A stretch of DNA of 64,000 nt from Taishania sp965247975 (GCA_965247975.1 OZ252050.1:1364001-1428000); one strand, 5' to 3'; shown: positions 42,719-52,763, counted from the first letter of the stretch. Program-made: numbers and translations. Notes: generated by a model from the sequence alone, not told the origin.

Positions 42719-43558
42719 TTATTCGGTTATACGCAGACCTAGTTTCAACGTCACAAACAATGGATTAATTTTTTCTCCACCTCGCGGGACATAAAATTTA
42801 GGATTTGGAGCGTATTTAATTGTTGGTGCGAAAAAGACTTCTGTTCCGATAGAAAATGCAAATTTGCCTTTAATTCGACGCGAATAGGTGTAGTTAAACT
42901 TTGCACCATGTATCTGAGCTCCAAAAGGATTTTTCAAATGCGCTGTATTAAGGTTTAGATAATTGACCTTTAATTTGTTATCTACATTGAATAAGTAACA
43001 AAGTTGAAAAGAATTTCTATGTAAAAACCTGGTTGTTGATCTTCGAGTATCGGTTTTTATAAAGTGAAATCTAAATCCGGCGATCAAAGCATGCATAATG
43101 ACACCGTTCACTCGCTCATACCCTTTTAATGCAATAGAATCCCGAATCCAATAGTCAGAAGGATTAGTTCCATATTTTAAGACTTGGTAGCCTGTAAAAA
43201 TAGTTGCTTTATAACTCTTTTTGTCTGCTTTGCGGCTTTTTTGCTGTACAACATGATAGCCGAGATTAATTTGACCATTTGCAAATTTCGGAAACTCAAC
43301 TCCAGATTCGAACGATCTTCGAGCATCAAATTCTCTAAAAAGTACTCCAGCGTAGCCAAAATTCAATTCGAAATTATTGTTTTTAGAAGAAGCTGTTCCT
43401 GAAATTTCTTGACAGTATGATATTCCTTGATTTAGTATGACTCCAATCGGGTAAATATCAACTTCAAATTTACCCTTCGCTGGAGTTGAGTCATTTTGAC
43501 TAAGAAAATCACTTATGTTCATAAGTGTCAATAATATAAAAAGAAGCTGTAATTTCAT
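42719..43558 (-). CDS. Probable outer-membrane beta-barrel protein
   Basis: The 279-residue product has a signal peptide ending near FLSQ and amphipathic strands throughout (FELNFGYAGVLFRE, GQINLGYHVVQQ, KATIFTGYQVLKYG, MHALIAGFRFHFIK, SFQLCYLFNV, GAKFNYTYSRRIKGKFAFSIG, FVTLKLGLRI). It reads like an outer-membrane barrel of unknown substrate. It faces the ATPase gene tail to tail with 27 bases between. Confidence 0.7.
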   Translation of the reverse strand: MKLQLLFILLTLMNISDFLSQNDSTPAKGKFEVDIYPIGVILNQGISYCQEISGTASSKNNNFELNFGYAGVLFREFDARRSFESGVEFPKFANGQINLGYHVVQQKSRKADKKSYKATIFTGYQVLKYGTNPSDYWIRDSIALKGYERVNGVIMHALIAGFRFHFIKTDTRRSTTRFLHRNSFQLCYLFNVDNKLKVNYLNLNTAHLKNPFGAQIHGAKFNYTYSRRIKGKFAFSIGTEVFFAPTIKYAPNPKFYVPRGGEKINPLFVTLKLGLRITE

Positions 43559-43624
43559 GATAATAAAACAATTTTGTATTGTCTATTGTTACATCTTCTC
43601 TTGAAACTCAACTACTCGTTTAAG

Positions 43625-44299
43625 TTAATTTATTTCAACCGTCTCAAGAACCTCGCTCTCAAAAATCGCTCCGGGAGAAATCACGTCTTCATCCAACGGA
43701 ATATTTGTGCCATAACGTTCCTTCAATTTGGTTTTTACAACATCGCTTGATAAATCAAATTCACGCAATTTTTGAAGTTTACCTATTTCAATATTCAGCG
43801 CACGCTTATAAATTTTCCAAATTAATTCTGAACAATAGATTTTATCATCGCTCCATTCAAAAGTGAGATCGTAGTTTTTCCCTAACAATTTCTCACCTTC
43901 AAGTTTCATATTTTCAATTACCTCTTTCGTAACAAGCTCCTCGGCATTTTTTAATCGCTTTACAGCATACTGATTTTTGTCGCCTCGAGCAATCCATTCG
44001 TCAAGTGGGGCATAAGAAACAGGTTGAACGCCTTCTAGGACAAAAGGTTCTCCATTTCTAAAAAACACAATCCCGCAATGAGAGTATATGGATTTTGTTG
44101 CTAGCTGAATTGCGAGAGATTGGCCAGAAAATGAAGATTGAAAAATCAAATCGCCGTCTTTTAGTTCTTCAAAATTAGCTGTTTTAGTAGATTTTTTAAA
44201 TGTTATGTTTGAGGATGATGAAGAGAAATTTGCTTTTACATAAAATGCGCTTAAAACAATAAGCATCAAAATCCCAATGGTGAATACGTTTTTTTTCAT
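43625..44299 (-). CDS. YiiX-family papain-like amidase (permuted NlpC/P60)
   Basis: A 224-residue exported protein with an N-terminal hydrophobic segment (FTIGILMLIVLSAFYVKANF). The permuted NlpC/P60 fold shows LKDGDLIFQSS, the histidine of YSHCGIVF and the catalytic cysteine of IYCSELIWKIY, and the variable DEDVISPGAIF. Members of this PF05708 family are lipid- or peptide-directed amidases. Substrate unknown. Confidence 0.85.
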   Translation of the reverse strand: MKKNVFTIGILMLIVLSAFYVKANFSSSSSNITFKKSTKTANFEELKDGDLIFQSSFSGQSLAIQLATKSIYSHCGIVFFRNGEPFVLEGVQPVSYAPLDEWIARGDKNQYAVKRLKNAEELVTKEVIENMKLEGEKLLGKNYDLTFEWSDDKIYCSELIWKIYKRALNIEIGKLQKLREFDLSSDVVKTKLKERYGTNIPLDEDVISPGAIFESEVLETVEIN

Positions 44300-44405
44300 T
44301 CGTCTGTTAATTACTAAGGCGAATAAAGCGAAAACGTGAATATGTTGTTGTTAAAGTCGGGTTTATTTAAAGAATCTTAACATTTCAATACACGACAGCA
44401 CATAT

Positions 44406-45050
44406 TCATTCCAGAATTTCAAAAGAATCCATGAATGTTTTTATTAACTTATTTGATTTGTTTGCAGAATCCGTCGCTACGATAACTTGGTAGAAAATTC
44501 CATTTTTGAAAAAGACTTGAAAATTTGTAGTGATCAAAGAACCTGTTTGGACATAATTGAAATGTTTACCAGAAGCGCCAAACTTCTGGACATCTTTATC
44601 GAATACCAATTTTGATTTAGATACTTTAAGAATGTGGTCGCGGTAATTTTCAAGTAACAATTTAATCTCTTCATTCGATTTTACATGAGGCATGTATGAG
44701 AAACTTACATGGTAAACGAGGTTGTCATCAATTTTGTCTTTCATGTTTGCAGAATAATTGAAAACTTCAACGTTCTGATCCATCATTTTTTCCTTGGATG
44801 TAAATTTCTTTACATTGCTTACTGGAAAGATAATTCGAAACTTTACCCCAGGATGTATAAGTTCAAAAGTGCCGTCTGAATTAGTTATTTCTTGAATTTC
44901 AGTCGATATTGCTGTTTCTTTCGTTTGCTTATTTTTTGATTCGTTTTGTTCTAGTTTCTTTTTTTGAATCGATGACTTGTCGTCAGTATCTGAACAACCT
45001 CCAATAATTTGTGCAATAAGGAGAAAACACAAAGCAACTTTATTTTTCAT
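44406..45050 (-). CDS. Lipoprotein of unknown function
   Basis: A 214-residue lipoprotein starting at ATG 45050 with lipobox IGGC at about residues 16-19, a Lys/Glu-rich linker, and a compact domain with FELIHPGVKFRIIFPVSNVKKF and GIFYQVIVATDSANKSNKLI. The start at 45050 is chosen because it gives a proper lipoprotein signal and a perfect -7 box TATTTTTG lies 15 bases upstream. Family not recognised. Confidence 0.75.
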   Translation of the reverse strand: MKNKVALCFLLIAQIIGGCSDTDDKSSIQKKKLEQNESKNKQTKETAISTEIQEITNSDGTFELIHPGVKFRIIFPVSNVKKFTSKEKMMDQNVEVFNYSANMKDKIDDNLVYHVSFSYMPHVKSNEEIKLLLENYRDHILKVSKSKLVFDKDVQKFGASGKHFNYVQTGSLITTNFQVFFKNGIFYQVIVATDSANKSNKLIKTFMDSFEILE

Positions 45051-45132
45051 TTCGAAGTTTTTTGACAAAAATAATTGAAATTGTACAGTTAAAAATTTTA
45101 CCAATGTATTTTAGTATTTGTAAATTCGCTCA

Positions 45133-47145
45133 ATGAATTCAAACGACGCAAAATCACGTATCGATGTGCTCATCGACCAAATAAATACGCACAACGACAA
45201 TTATTACGTAAACAATAATCCAACGATTTCAGATTATGATTTCGACATGTTATTGGAAGAATTGCAAAAACTCGAAATTCAATTTCCAGAGTTTGCATAC
45301 GATTATTCTCCAACGAAACGGGTAGGAGGTGACATTACCAAAAAATTTGAAACGGTTGTCCATACTTTTCCCATGTTGTCACTCTCAAATTCGTATTCGC
45401 GCGAAGAAATCATTGAATGGGAAAATCGATTGAAAAAATTGGTGGATGGAGAATTAGAATATGTCTGCGAATTAAAATACGATGGTGTAGCAATCGGAAT
45501 TCGTTACGAGAACGGGATTCTTACACGCGCTGTCACGAGAGGAGATGGAACACAAGGTGAAAACGTAACAATCAATGTTAAGACCATTCGCACAGTTCCT
45601 TTGAAATTGAAAGGTGATTTTCCCGCTGATTTTGAAATTAGAGGCGAAATATTCTTCCCTCTTGAGAATTTCAATCAGTTGAATAAAGAACGAGAAGAGA
45701 TTGGTGAAGCTACATTCGCAAATCCGAGGAATTCAGCCTCTGGAACGTTGAAATTGCAAGACTCAAAAGTTGTGGCTGAACGCGGATTGGATTGCTATTT
45801 GTATGGCGTTTATGGAAATGACATCGATGCTCCCGGACATTTTGAAGCAGTAGAAAAAGCTGGTACTTGGGGATTTAAAATTCCTCCATCAAAAAATCGC
45901 TACATTCAAAAGGTGAATTCGATTCAAGGCATCATGGATTTTATCGAATATTGGGAAATAGAGCGGAATCAGTTGCCATTTGAGATTGATGGTGTTGTAA
46001 TAAAAGTGAACAATTACCAACAGCAACAAGAACTTGGATTTACAGCCAAATCCCCGCGTTGGGCAATTGCATTTAAATTTAAAACCGAACGGGTTGAAAC
46101 GAAGCTGTTATCCATCGATTATCAAGTTGGACGCACTGGAGCAATCACGCCGGTAGCGAATTTAGAACCTGTGCATTTGGGTGGTACAACTGTGAAACGA
46201 GCGTCCATGCACAATTCAGATCAAATAGAAAAGTTCGATATTCATTACGAAGATTTTGTGTACATCGAAAAAGGAGGTGAAATCATTCCGAAAATCGTTG
46301 GTGTGAATCTCGAAAAACGAACTTCGCAAGCACAAGTGGTGCAATTTATCTCTCATTGCCCTGAATGTCAGACAGAATTGGTTCGCAACGAAGGCGAAGC
46401 GCAGCATTTTTGTCCGAATGAATTGCATTGTCCACCGCAAATGAAAGGAAAAATGGAACATTTCATTGGACGGAAAGCCATGAATATTGATGGACTCGGT
46501 GCTGAAACAGTTCAATTGCTGTTCGACAAAGGATTAGTAAAAACAAGTGTGGATTTATATGCTTTGACCTTTGATCTACTCATTGCACTAGACCGAATGG
46601 CTGAGAAATCGGCAAATAATTTATTGCTCGGGCTCAAAGAATCAACGAAGGTTCCGTTTGAACGAGTGCTTTTCGCGCTCGGAATTCGATTTGTTGGCGA
46701 AACAGTTGCTAAAAAATTGGCCAAGCATTTTAAAAACATTGACCGCTTGAGCGAAGCAAATTTTGAAGAACTAATTCAAGTGGATGAAATTGGAGATCGC
46801 ATTGCGCAGTCAGTTATCAACTATTTTTCGCTCGAAGAAACAAAAATTCAGATCGAGAAATTCAAAGCAATTGGATTGCAATTTCATATCGAAGAAAAAG
46901 AAGGTGCTTCCAATATTTTGGATGGAAAATCTTTTGTTGTTTCAGGCGTTTTTACCGCTTTTTCGCGCGATGAACTGAAGGAATTGATTGAATCGAATGG
47001 AGGGAAAAATGTGTCATCGATCTCGAAAAAAACAGATTTCGTTGTGGCAGGTGATAACATGGGGCCGTCTAAATTGCAGAAAGCAACGGAGCTAAATATT
47101 CCAATTCTTTCTGAAGATGATTTTATTCAGTTATTAAAAGGATAA
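45133..47145 (+). CDS. ligA: NAD-dependent DNA ligase
   Basis: The 670-residue replicative ligase seals nicks using NAD. Seen: N-terminal Ia domain with YYVNNNPTISDYDFDMLLEEL, adenylation lysine K115 in CELKYDGVAIGIRY, NPRNSASGTLKLQD, OB fold GRTGAITPVANLEPV, Cys4 zinc finger CPECQ and FCPNELHCPP near 415-440, helix-hairpin-helix region, and BRCT domain at about 595-670. Length and motifs are canonical. The 144-bp gap after it holds the promoter of the next gene. Confidence 0.98.
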   Translation: MNSNDAKSRIDVLIDQINTHNDNYYVNNNPTISDYDFDMLLEELQKLEIQFPEFAYDYSPTKRVGGDITKKFETVVHTFPMLSLSNSYSREEIIEWENRLKKLVDGELEYVCELKYDGVAIGIRYENGILTRAVTRGDGTQGENVTINVKTIRTVPLKLKGDFPADFEIRGEIFFPLENFNQLNKEREEIGEATFANPRNSASGTLKLQDSKVVAERGLDCYLYGVYGNDIDAPGHFEAVEKAGTWGFKIPPSKNRYIQKVNSIQGIMDFIEYWEIERNQLPFEIDGVVIKVNNYQQQQELGFTAKSPRWAIAFKFKTERVETKLLSIDYQVGRTGAITPVANLEPVHLGGTTVKRASMHNSDQIEKFDIHYEDFVYIEKGGEIIPKIVGVNLEKRTSQAQVVQFISHCPECQTELVRNEGEAQHFCPNELHCPPQMKGKMEHFIGRKAMNIDGLGAETVQLLFDKGLVKTSVDLYALTFDLLIALDRMAEKSANNLLLGLKESTKVPFERVLFALGIRFVGETVAKKLAKHFKNIDRLSEANFEELIQVDEIGDRIAQSVINYFSLEETKIQIEKFKAIGLQFHIEEKEGASNILDGKSFVVSGVFTAFSRDELKELIESNGGKNVSSISKKTDFVVAGDNMGPSKLQKATELNIPILSEDDFIQLLKG

Positions 47146-47258
47146 AGCTTTACTTCAAAAATGTAAATTGGGCATTTTCATGATCTGTTTAAGATTAATT
47201 AACTTTTGATACTGAACAACTCTCTTAGGATCATGTAAAGACTACGAAACTCGTTTTG

Positions 47259-47266
47259 TACCTTTG
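47259..47266 (+). promoter_or_regulatory. -7 box of the dapA operon
   Basis: TACCTTTG is a perfect TAnnTTTG, 23 bases before the ATG at 47290. It is placed to drive 47290-49373 and perhaps the genes beyond. Confidence 0.6.
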
Positions 47267-47289
47267 TCACTTCTAATTTTGAAGGTTGA

Positions 47290-47739
47290 ATGACGATTTG
47301 GGAAGAAATACATAGCGTTGCATTTATCGTAAATACAAAACAGGTTGGTGATCCAATGAAATTGAAGATGAACTTGGATGCCATTTTTCCAAAATTGGGC
47401 AAGCGCGAAATTATTGTTGTTTCAGAAGAAAAAATCAAACCAGAAGAAATGAATGATGTGCGCAATGTGACTTATATATCTGAAAAGGATTATAATTTTT
47501 TCGGAAAACTGAAAAATCAACCATTTATGGATGCTTTGGACCAACATTTTGATGCCATTTTTGTGTGCAACGAACTTTCAGGTCGCATTGCGAAAGCAAT
47601 TGCAAAAAGCAAAACCAAACGTTTTATTGGATTGAATTCTTCCAATAATTTCGTTCAAATAAACATCGATGCAAAGTCAAGCAAACCAATCGAAATGCTT
47701 AACTTTGCGAAGGAAATTCTCAATAAAATAACTTCTTAA
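47290..47739 (+). CDS. DUF6913-like protein upstream of dapA
   Basis: A 149-residue cytoplasmic protein with AFIVNTKQVGDPMKLKMNLDA, FFGKLKNQPFMDALDQHFDAIFVCNELSGRIAK and FAKEILNKI. The Bacteroidota neighbour of dapA is often a protein of this size and pattern, labelled DUF6913; the label is from memory. It lies 10 bases before dapA. Confidence 0.7.
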   Translation: MTIWEEIHSVAFIVNTKQVGDPMKLKMNLDAIFPKLGKREIIVVSEEKIKPEEMNDVRNVTYISEKDYNFFGKLKNQPFMDALDQHFDAIFVCNELSGRIAKAIAKSKTKRFIGLNSSNNFVQINIDAKSSKPIEMLNFAKEILNKITS

Positions 47740-47749
47740 AATCCCATTC

Positions 47750-48631
47750 ATGCACAACATTTTTAAAGGTTCTGGAGTTGCACTTGTAACGCCTTTTAAT
47801 GAAGATAAAACAATTGATTTTAATGCGCTTCGAAAACTTGTTGCCCTTCAAATTGAAGGTGGAACAGATTTTTTAGTCGTTCAAGGAACAACAGGTGAGT
47901 CTCCAACGTTGTCGTGGGAGGAAAAATTAGAAGTCCTCCAAACAGTGATTGATGAAAATGCAGGACGTTTGAAAATTGTGTTTGGTGTTGGAGGAAACAA
48001 CACGCTTTCAATTGGAGAAACATTCAAAAAAATTCCGGCTGGTGTTGATGGAATTTTATCGGTTTCACCTTATTACAACAAACCGATTCAAAAAGGGATT
48101 ATTGAACACTTTAAATACATCGCTTCGTGCACGCATTTACCAATTATTTTGTACAATGTGCCAGGGCGAACAGCTTCGAATATGTTGCCAGAAACTACAT
48201 TAGAATTAGCGAAAGTTGATAACATTGTAGCTATGAAAGAAGCTTCGGGCAACATGGAACAAATCATGGAATTGGTGCGTTTGAAACCAGAAGGATTCGA
48301 TGTTCTTTCTGGAGATGATGCCATTACAATGCCTTTAATTGCGGCAGGTGTGAGTGGTGTAATTTCAGTAGTAGCCAACGCCTTTCCAGAGAAATTCGGG
48401 AAAATGGTGCATGCTTCGGTTGCTGAGAATTTGGCAGAAGCTAGAAAGTATCATTATGAATTGCTTCCAATTACTAAGATGTTTTTTGAAGAAGGAAATC
48501 CTGGTGGAGTGAAGGTTGCATTGGAAGAAAGAGGAATCATGCATGGAGCAATGAGATTGCCACTTTATCCAGTTTCTGAAAATTTGAAATCAAGAATTAT
48601 AGCTGAAACAAAACGCATATTGAATGATTAA
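47750..48631 (+). CDS. dapA: 4-hydroxy-tetrahydrodipicolinate synthase
   Basis: The 293-residue TIM-barrel aldolase condenses pyruvate with aspartate semialdehyde for lysine and diaminopimelate synthesis. Motifs: GTTGESPTLSWEEKLEVL, PYYNKPIQKGI, LYNVPGRTASNM and the Schiff-base lysine in VAMKEASGNMEQ. Canonical length. It overlaps the following lipoprotein gene by 8 bases. Confidence 0.97.
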   Translation: MHNIFKGSGVALVTPFNEDKTIDFNALRKLVALQIEGGTDFLVVQGTTGESPTLSWEEKLEVLQTVIDENAGRLKIVFGVGGNNTLSIGETFKKIPAGVDGILSVSPYYNKPIQKGIIEHFKYIASCTHLPIILYNVPGRTASNMLPETTLELAKVDNIVAMKEASGNMEQIMELVRLKPEGFDVLSGDDAITMPLIAAGVSGVISVVANAFPEKFGKMVHASVAENLAEARKYHYELLPITKMFFEEGNPGGVKVALEERGIMHGAMRLPLYPVSENLKSRIIAETKRILND

Positions 48632-49373
48632 ATCGCATGTAACATATCTTTTTTTTAGCTTGATTTTATTGGCTTCTTGCAATTCGGGTGAACCTGAGCA
48701 TATTGAGGCAAACTTGGAAGATATCACAGATGTTATGGATACCATTGAAGCGAAGGTGACTTTCCACCCGCTCACAACCAAAAGTATTTTTCAATCCATG
48801 AGCAGCGCAATTCAAGGTGCTCCGAAATTAAAATTAGAACCTTCTAGGTTAACCGATTCTTCAGCCATTGAAAATTATTTAGAAGAAGCAACAATTGCGC
48901 AAGTGACATATAATTGGGCGGATTTATTAGAGCAAACCGAATTAAAAAAGGCAGCCAAGACGCTTTTAAAGCGTTGCACAAAAGTGCTTTGGGGAAGTTT
49001 AGGAAACATCGATAAGTCGATTGCAAATACGCCAGCCGATACTTTGGGTCTGAATTCTTATTTTCAATATTTTGAAACTCAAAAGCAAAGTGCTTATTTC
49101 GAAGCGCTTTCTTGGCTAGAAAATCTCTATGTTTCGGTGCAATTGCATCAGAATGTAAGTCAAAAAACAAAGTACAACCAAGTTATTATGAAGCAATTGA
49201 ATCGTGGTGATGAATTGCTTTCTTTCTTATACGATTACCAAGATTACAAGCCAATTTCTATTTTTTCACAAGAAATTTTAGAAGTAATTGATTGTAAGAA
49301 CTACGAATTGAATGTAACACAATTGAAAGAAGTGGTTATTGATTGTAGAAAAAGAATTTACCACATACCGTAA
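48624..49373 (+). CDS. Lipoprotein of unknown function next to dapA
   Basis: The 249-residue product has a lipobox LLASC at about residues 15-19, then an acidic linker and a mainly helical domain (AQVTYNWADLLEQTELKKAAKTLLKRC, KQSAYFEALSWLENLYVSVQLHQN). Family not recognised. It overlaps dapA by 8 bases and precedes the DHH gene by 33 bases, so all are likely one operon. Confidence 0.8.
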   Translation: MIKSHVTYLFFSLILLASCNSGEPEHIEANLEDITDVMDTIEAKVTFHPLTTKSIFQSMSSAIQGAPKLKLEPSRLTDSSAIENYLEEATIAQVTYNWADLLEQTELKKAAKTLLKRCTKVLWGSLGNIDKSIANTPADTLGLNSYFQYFETQKQSAYFEALSWLENLYVSVQLHQNVSQKTKYNQVIMKQLNRGDELLSFLYDYQDYKPISIFSQEILEVIDCKNYELNVTQLKEVVIDCRKRIYHIP

Positions 49374-49406
49374 TTTGTAACAAAACAAACGCTTTAGCGA
49401 CAAGAC

Positions 49407-50396
49407 ATGCAGCAGATCATTGATAAAATCAAACAAGCACAAACCATTGTAATTACTTCTCACCGTTCTCCTGATGGAGATTCGATTGGGTCTTCATTGG
49501 GTTTATACCAATTCATACAAAAATTAAACAAAAGCGTCACAGTTTGTCATCCTGATAGAGCCCCAGAATTTTTGTTGTGGTTGGAAGATATTGAGGACAT
49601 TCACACATTTGAAGAAAATCCAGATACTGTAAAGCAATTAGTTGAAAAGGCTGATCTTATTTTTGCGCTCGATTACAATGTTTTGAGTCGGGTTGGTGAT
49701 GATATGAAAGCACTTTTAGAAGCCTCAAAAGCCGATTTTGTTTTAATCGACCATCATTTAAATCCAGGTGATTTTGCTTCGATTACCTTATCCAAACCTG
49801 ATGCTTGTTCAACGTCACAATTAATCTATGATTTGATTGTTGCAACCTCCGAAAAAGAATTGATGGACGCAAAGATTGCAACACCGCTATATCTTGGAAT
49901 CATGACGGATACAGGATCTTTCCGTTTTCCGTCTGTAGAACCCAGAACACATGAAATTTTAGCTGAGATGCTTCGCATGGGCGTACAACATTTTAAAATT
50001 CATCAAAATACATTTGATCAAAATTCGGTGGATCGTTTGCGACTTCAAGGATTTGCAACAAGCGAAAAACTCAATTTATTGAGCAACGGAAAAATTGCAA
50101 CAATCGCATTGACTGAAGCTGAGTTAAATCGATTTCATCATCAAAAAGGAGATACAGAAGGATTGGTGAATATTGCTCTCTCCATTGAAGGGGTGAAGGC
50201 AGCTGCATTTTTCGCCGAAAAAGACGGTAAAATCAAAATTTCATTTCGCAGCAAAGACGATTACGAAGTAAATAAATTAGCAAGCGATCATTTCGAAGGT
50301 GGTGGACATAAATACGCGGCTGGAGGAATCAGTGAGTTATCGATGAATGAGACACTCACTAAATTTCAAGAATTAATTCCGATTTATTTTGATTAA
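49407..50396 (+). CDS. nrnA: DHH/DHHA1 phosphoesterase (NrnA-like oligoribonuclease/pAp phosphatase)
   Basis: A 329-residue bifunctional-type enzyme: DHH domain with SHRSPDGDSIGSSLG, DLIFALDYN, LIDHHLNPGDFA and MTDTGSFRFP, and DHHA1 domain with FEGGGHKYAAGG near residue 300. NrnA degrades 2-4-nt RNA and dephosphorylates pAp. It precedes the GldI-like lipoprotein gene, overlapping it by 8 bases. Confidence 0.93.
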   Translation: MQQIIDKIKQAQTIVITSHRSPDGDSIGSSLGLYQFIQKLNKSVTVCHPDRAPEFLLWLEDIEDIHTFEENPDTVKQLVEKADLIFALDYNVLSRVGDDMKALLEASKADFVLIDHHLNPGDFASITLSKPDACSTSQLIYDLIVATSEKELMDAKIATPLYLGIMTDTGSFRFPSVEPRTHEILAEMLRMGVQHFKIHQNTFDQNSVDRLRLQGFATSEKLNLLSNGKIATIALTEAELNRFHHQKGDTEGLVNIALSIEGVKAAAFFAEKDGKIKISFRSKDDYEVNKLASDHFEGGGHKYAAGGISELSMNETLTKFQELIPIYFD

Positions 50397-50907
50397 GAAA
50401 AGTGTCATAGGATTTTTGTTGATTTCGTTCGTTGCCTGCGACACTGCGCCTGAAGAAAAGGATAAACCGATTGAATGGTCCACAAAGGAATCAACCAACA
50501 TGCATAAGGAATTGGCTTTGGAAGAAGAGATTGCCATTGATTTGTTTTTGGCGCAACATGCTGATTGGAAAATGACCAAAACAGGATCTGGATTGCAATA
50601 TTACATTTACGAAAAAGGCAATGGTGCAAAAGCCAAAGTCGGGGATTTAGCTCAAGTTGAATATGCAATAACCTTATTGGACGGAACCAAATGTTACCAA
50701 ACTGCTTCCGATGAAGTCGAGGAATTTCAAATTGATAAGGCCGACATTGAAACAGGAATTCAAGAAGGAGTAAAATTACTAAACAAAGGAGATCGTGTGA
50801 AATTTATTATTCCAAGTCATTTGGCACATGGATTAATTGGAGACATGAACAAAATACCACCTTTAACCACCATTGTTGTTGATTTTTATTTATACGATTT
50901 GTTATGA
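50389..50907 (+). CDS. GldI-like FKBP-type PPIase lipoprotein
   Basis: The 172-residue lipoprotein (lipobox SFVAC near residue 17) ends in an FKBP domain (about 75-172): GSGLQYYIYEKGNGAKAKVGDLAQVEY, GIQEGVKLLNKGDRVKFIIPSHLAHG. Gliding protein GldI of Flavobacterium johnsoniae is a small lipoprotein FKBP of this kind; equivalence is likely but not proven. The start is TTG at 50389 within the previous gene. It overlaps the next gene by four bases. Confidence 0.85.
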   Translation: MIKKSVIGFLLISFVACDTAPEEKDKPIEWSTKESTNMHKELALEEEIAIDLFLAQHADWKMTKTGSGLQYYIYEKGNGAKAKVGDLAQVEYAITLLDGTKCYQTASDEVEEFQIDKADIETGIQEGVKLLNKGDRVKFIIPSHLAHGLIGDMNKIPPLTTIVVDFYLYDLL

Positions 50908-51731
50908 GAATAATTTCTTTGGGTGTTTTAACTCTTTTGCTTTTCTCCTGCAAAACTGAAGGCGTTGAAAAAGAGAATGTAGAAGGATTTACACAAAATG
51001 TAAATGCCAATCCGTTGGATGTTCCGCAAAAAGTAATCGACACAAAAAAATTGGAGAATGGTATTGTTGTTTCTTGGATCCAACATGGCAAAGGAGAGAA
51101 ATTGATGCATGGCGATGTAATCATGATTGATTTCAAAGTCCGATTAAAAGACAGCACTGTAATTGACGGAAATCATTTATTAAATATGGAATCGATGCCA
51201 TACATTCTTGGTTTTGGACGACAACCAGGTTGGGACATACCTTTAAAAGAGTTGAAAGTTGGTGATTTTGCATACATAAAGTTACCAGGAGCAATGGCAA
51301 GAGGAAATAAAGGAATAGATGGTCTCATTCCTGATAATGCTGACAATTTTCTAGCTATTCGAATTCTATCTAAGAAAAAACCAACACGAATGCGAGATGG
51401 AAATAAAGTTTATATTCTCGAAGAAAATAAAAGCAACAAATTGAAATTTAATGAAACGAACTCCATCGTTTTTCATGCTATTGCTAGTTCACCATCATCA
51501 CCAATGTATTATAGTTCGTTTCGAACAAATATTCCCTTTACACTGAAATTAGAGGATAATGGCTTGGTTCCAGGACTCAAAAAAGCGTTAATAAATGCTA
51601 AAAAAGGCGACAAGTTGTTTGTAACAGTTCCATCTAGCGAGGCTTACGGTACAAAGGGATACGTGGACATTGTGAAACCAAATGAAGATTTGTTTTTTGA
51701 TATTTTAGTTTTGGATGTACTTGCCAAGTAA
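50904..51731 (+). CDS. Lipoprotein with two FKBP-type domains
   Basis: A 275-residue lipoprotein (lipobox LFSC near residue 15). Two FKBP-like regions: about residues 55-145 (NGIVVSWIQHGKGEKLMHGD, VGDFAYIKLPGAMARG) and about 160-270 (GLKKALINAKKGDKLFVTVPSSEAYG). The 4-base ATGA overlap with the GldI-like gene implies coupling. Probably periplasmic and helping lipoprotein or secreted protein folding. Confidence 0.9.
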   Translation: MRIISLGVLTLLLFSCKTEGVEKENVEGFTQNVNANPLDVPQKVIDTKKLENGIVVSWIQHGKGEKLMHGDVIMIDFKVRLKDSTVIDGNHLLNMESMPYILGFGRQPGWDIPLKELKVGDFAYIKLPGAMARGNKGIDGLIPDNADNFLAIRILSKKKPTRMRDGNKVYILEENKSNKLKFNETNSIVFHAIASSPSSPMYYSSFRTNIPFTLKLEDNGLVPGLKKALINAKKGDKLFVTVPSSEAYGTKGYVDIVKPNEDLFFDILVLDVLAK

Positions 51732-51750
51732 GGAGAAACCACTATATTTG
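51721..51750 (+). promoter_or_regulatory. Promoter of the M23 peptidase gene
   Basis: TTG at 51721-51723, a 19-base spacer, then TATATTTG at 51743-51750. The -33 element lies inside the end of the previous gene, so the peptidase gene has its own promoter. Confidence 0.75.
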
Positions 51751-51782
51751 CAACCGAGGTTTTCTCTCCAACTCTCTAAAAA

Positions 51783-52763
51783 ATGAAATTTATGTTGAAA
51801 ACGCTTTTCTTATTTCTTTCTCTTTCATTTACAATCAGTTATCAGGCATTCGGTCAAGAACCAATAGACACAGTTCAAACGTTCAAAGGAGACATTGTTA
51901 TTTTCGATGATCAATCTTGGGCATTTTTGGATGATTTGAATTTTGACGGCGTGATGAATCACCATTTGAATGAATTGATTCAATCGTATGATTCTTTGTC
52001 GTTGATCCAAACGTGGGACCATGATGTTTGCTACACATCAGACCGTACCAACGATTTAACAAAGTTACAAGATACACTTTGGTTGTGTTTATTAGAAGAT
52101 ATCGACAAAGAGTTTAAAATTCCAGCACCAGGTATTGTTACCTCTCGTTATGGAATGCGCGGAGGAAGATATCATAATGGTATTGACATTGATGTAGAAA
52201 CGGGAGACACGATCGTTTCCGCTTGGTCTGGAAAGGTTCGCTATGCAAAATTCAATGATGGTGGATTTGGTAATTTGGTAATTGTGCGTCACAACAATGG
52301 ATTGGAGACATTTTATGCTCACTTAGACAAAATTTCAGTGCTTCCGAATCAAGAAGTTCAAGCTGGTCAGTTAATAGGATTAGGAGGAAATACAGGTCGT
52401 TCACGTGGATCTCATTTGCATTTCGAAGTTCGTTTCTATGATGCTGCCATGAATCCAGAACAAGTCATTGATTTCGAACATAAAAAATGCAAGGACGAAA
52501 ATCTATTCGTTCACAAAGCACTTTTTGAGAAGGGAGCCAAAGTAATTGACATGGAAGGCGACGAAGTCATTCAAGCGACAGCTGCAGTAGCGGCTCCAAT
52601 AAAACCAGCTGCTCCTGCTAAAAAATACTACCGTGTGCGCTCTGGAGACACCTTGACGGCAATTGCCAATAGAAATAGAACTTCGGTATCTAAATTGTGT
52701 CAAATGAATGGAATTAACCCAAATGGAGTTCTTCGTGAGGGTAGAAGTTTGAGAGTTCGCTAA
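51783..52763 (+). CDS. M23 family endopeptidase with C-terminal LysM domain
   Basis: The 326-residue exported peptidase starts with a signal peptide ending FGQ and has an M23 domain (about 115-220): GMRGGRYHNGIDIDVETGD with first zinc His/Asp, GLETFYAHLDK and RGSHLHFEVRFYD with further His ligands. The LysM domain (about 278-326) carries YYRVRSGDTLTAIANRNRTS. It probably cleaves cross-linked peptidoglycan bridges. Cell wall remodelling is inferred. Confidence 0.93.
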   Translation: MKFMLKTLFLFLSLSFTISYQAFGQEPIDTVQTFKGDIVIFDDQSWAFLDDLNFDGVMNHHLNELIQSYDSLSLIQTWDHDVCYTSDRTNDLTKLQDTLWLCLLEDIDKEFKIPAPGIVTSRYGMRGGRYHNGIDIDVETGDTIVSAWSGKVRYAKFNDGGFGNLVIVRHNNGLETFYAHLDKISVLPNQEVQAGQLIGLGGNTGRSRGSHLHFEVRFYDAAMNPEQVIDFEHKKCKDENLFVHKALFEKGAKVIDMEGDEVIQATAAVAAPIKPAAPAKKYYRVRSGDTLTAIANRNRTSVSKLCQMNGINPNGVLREGRSLRVR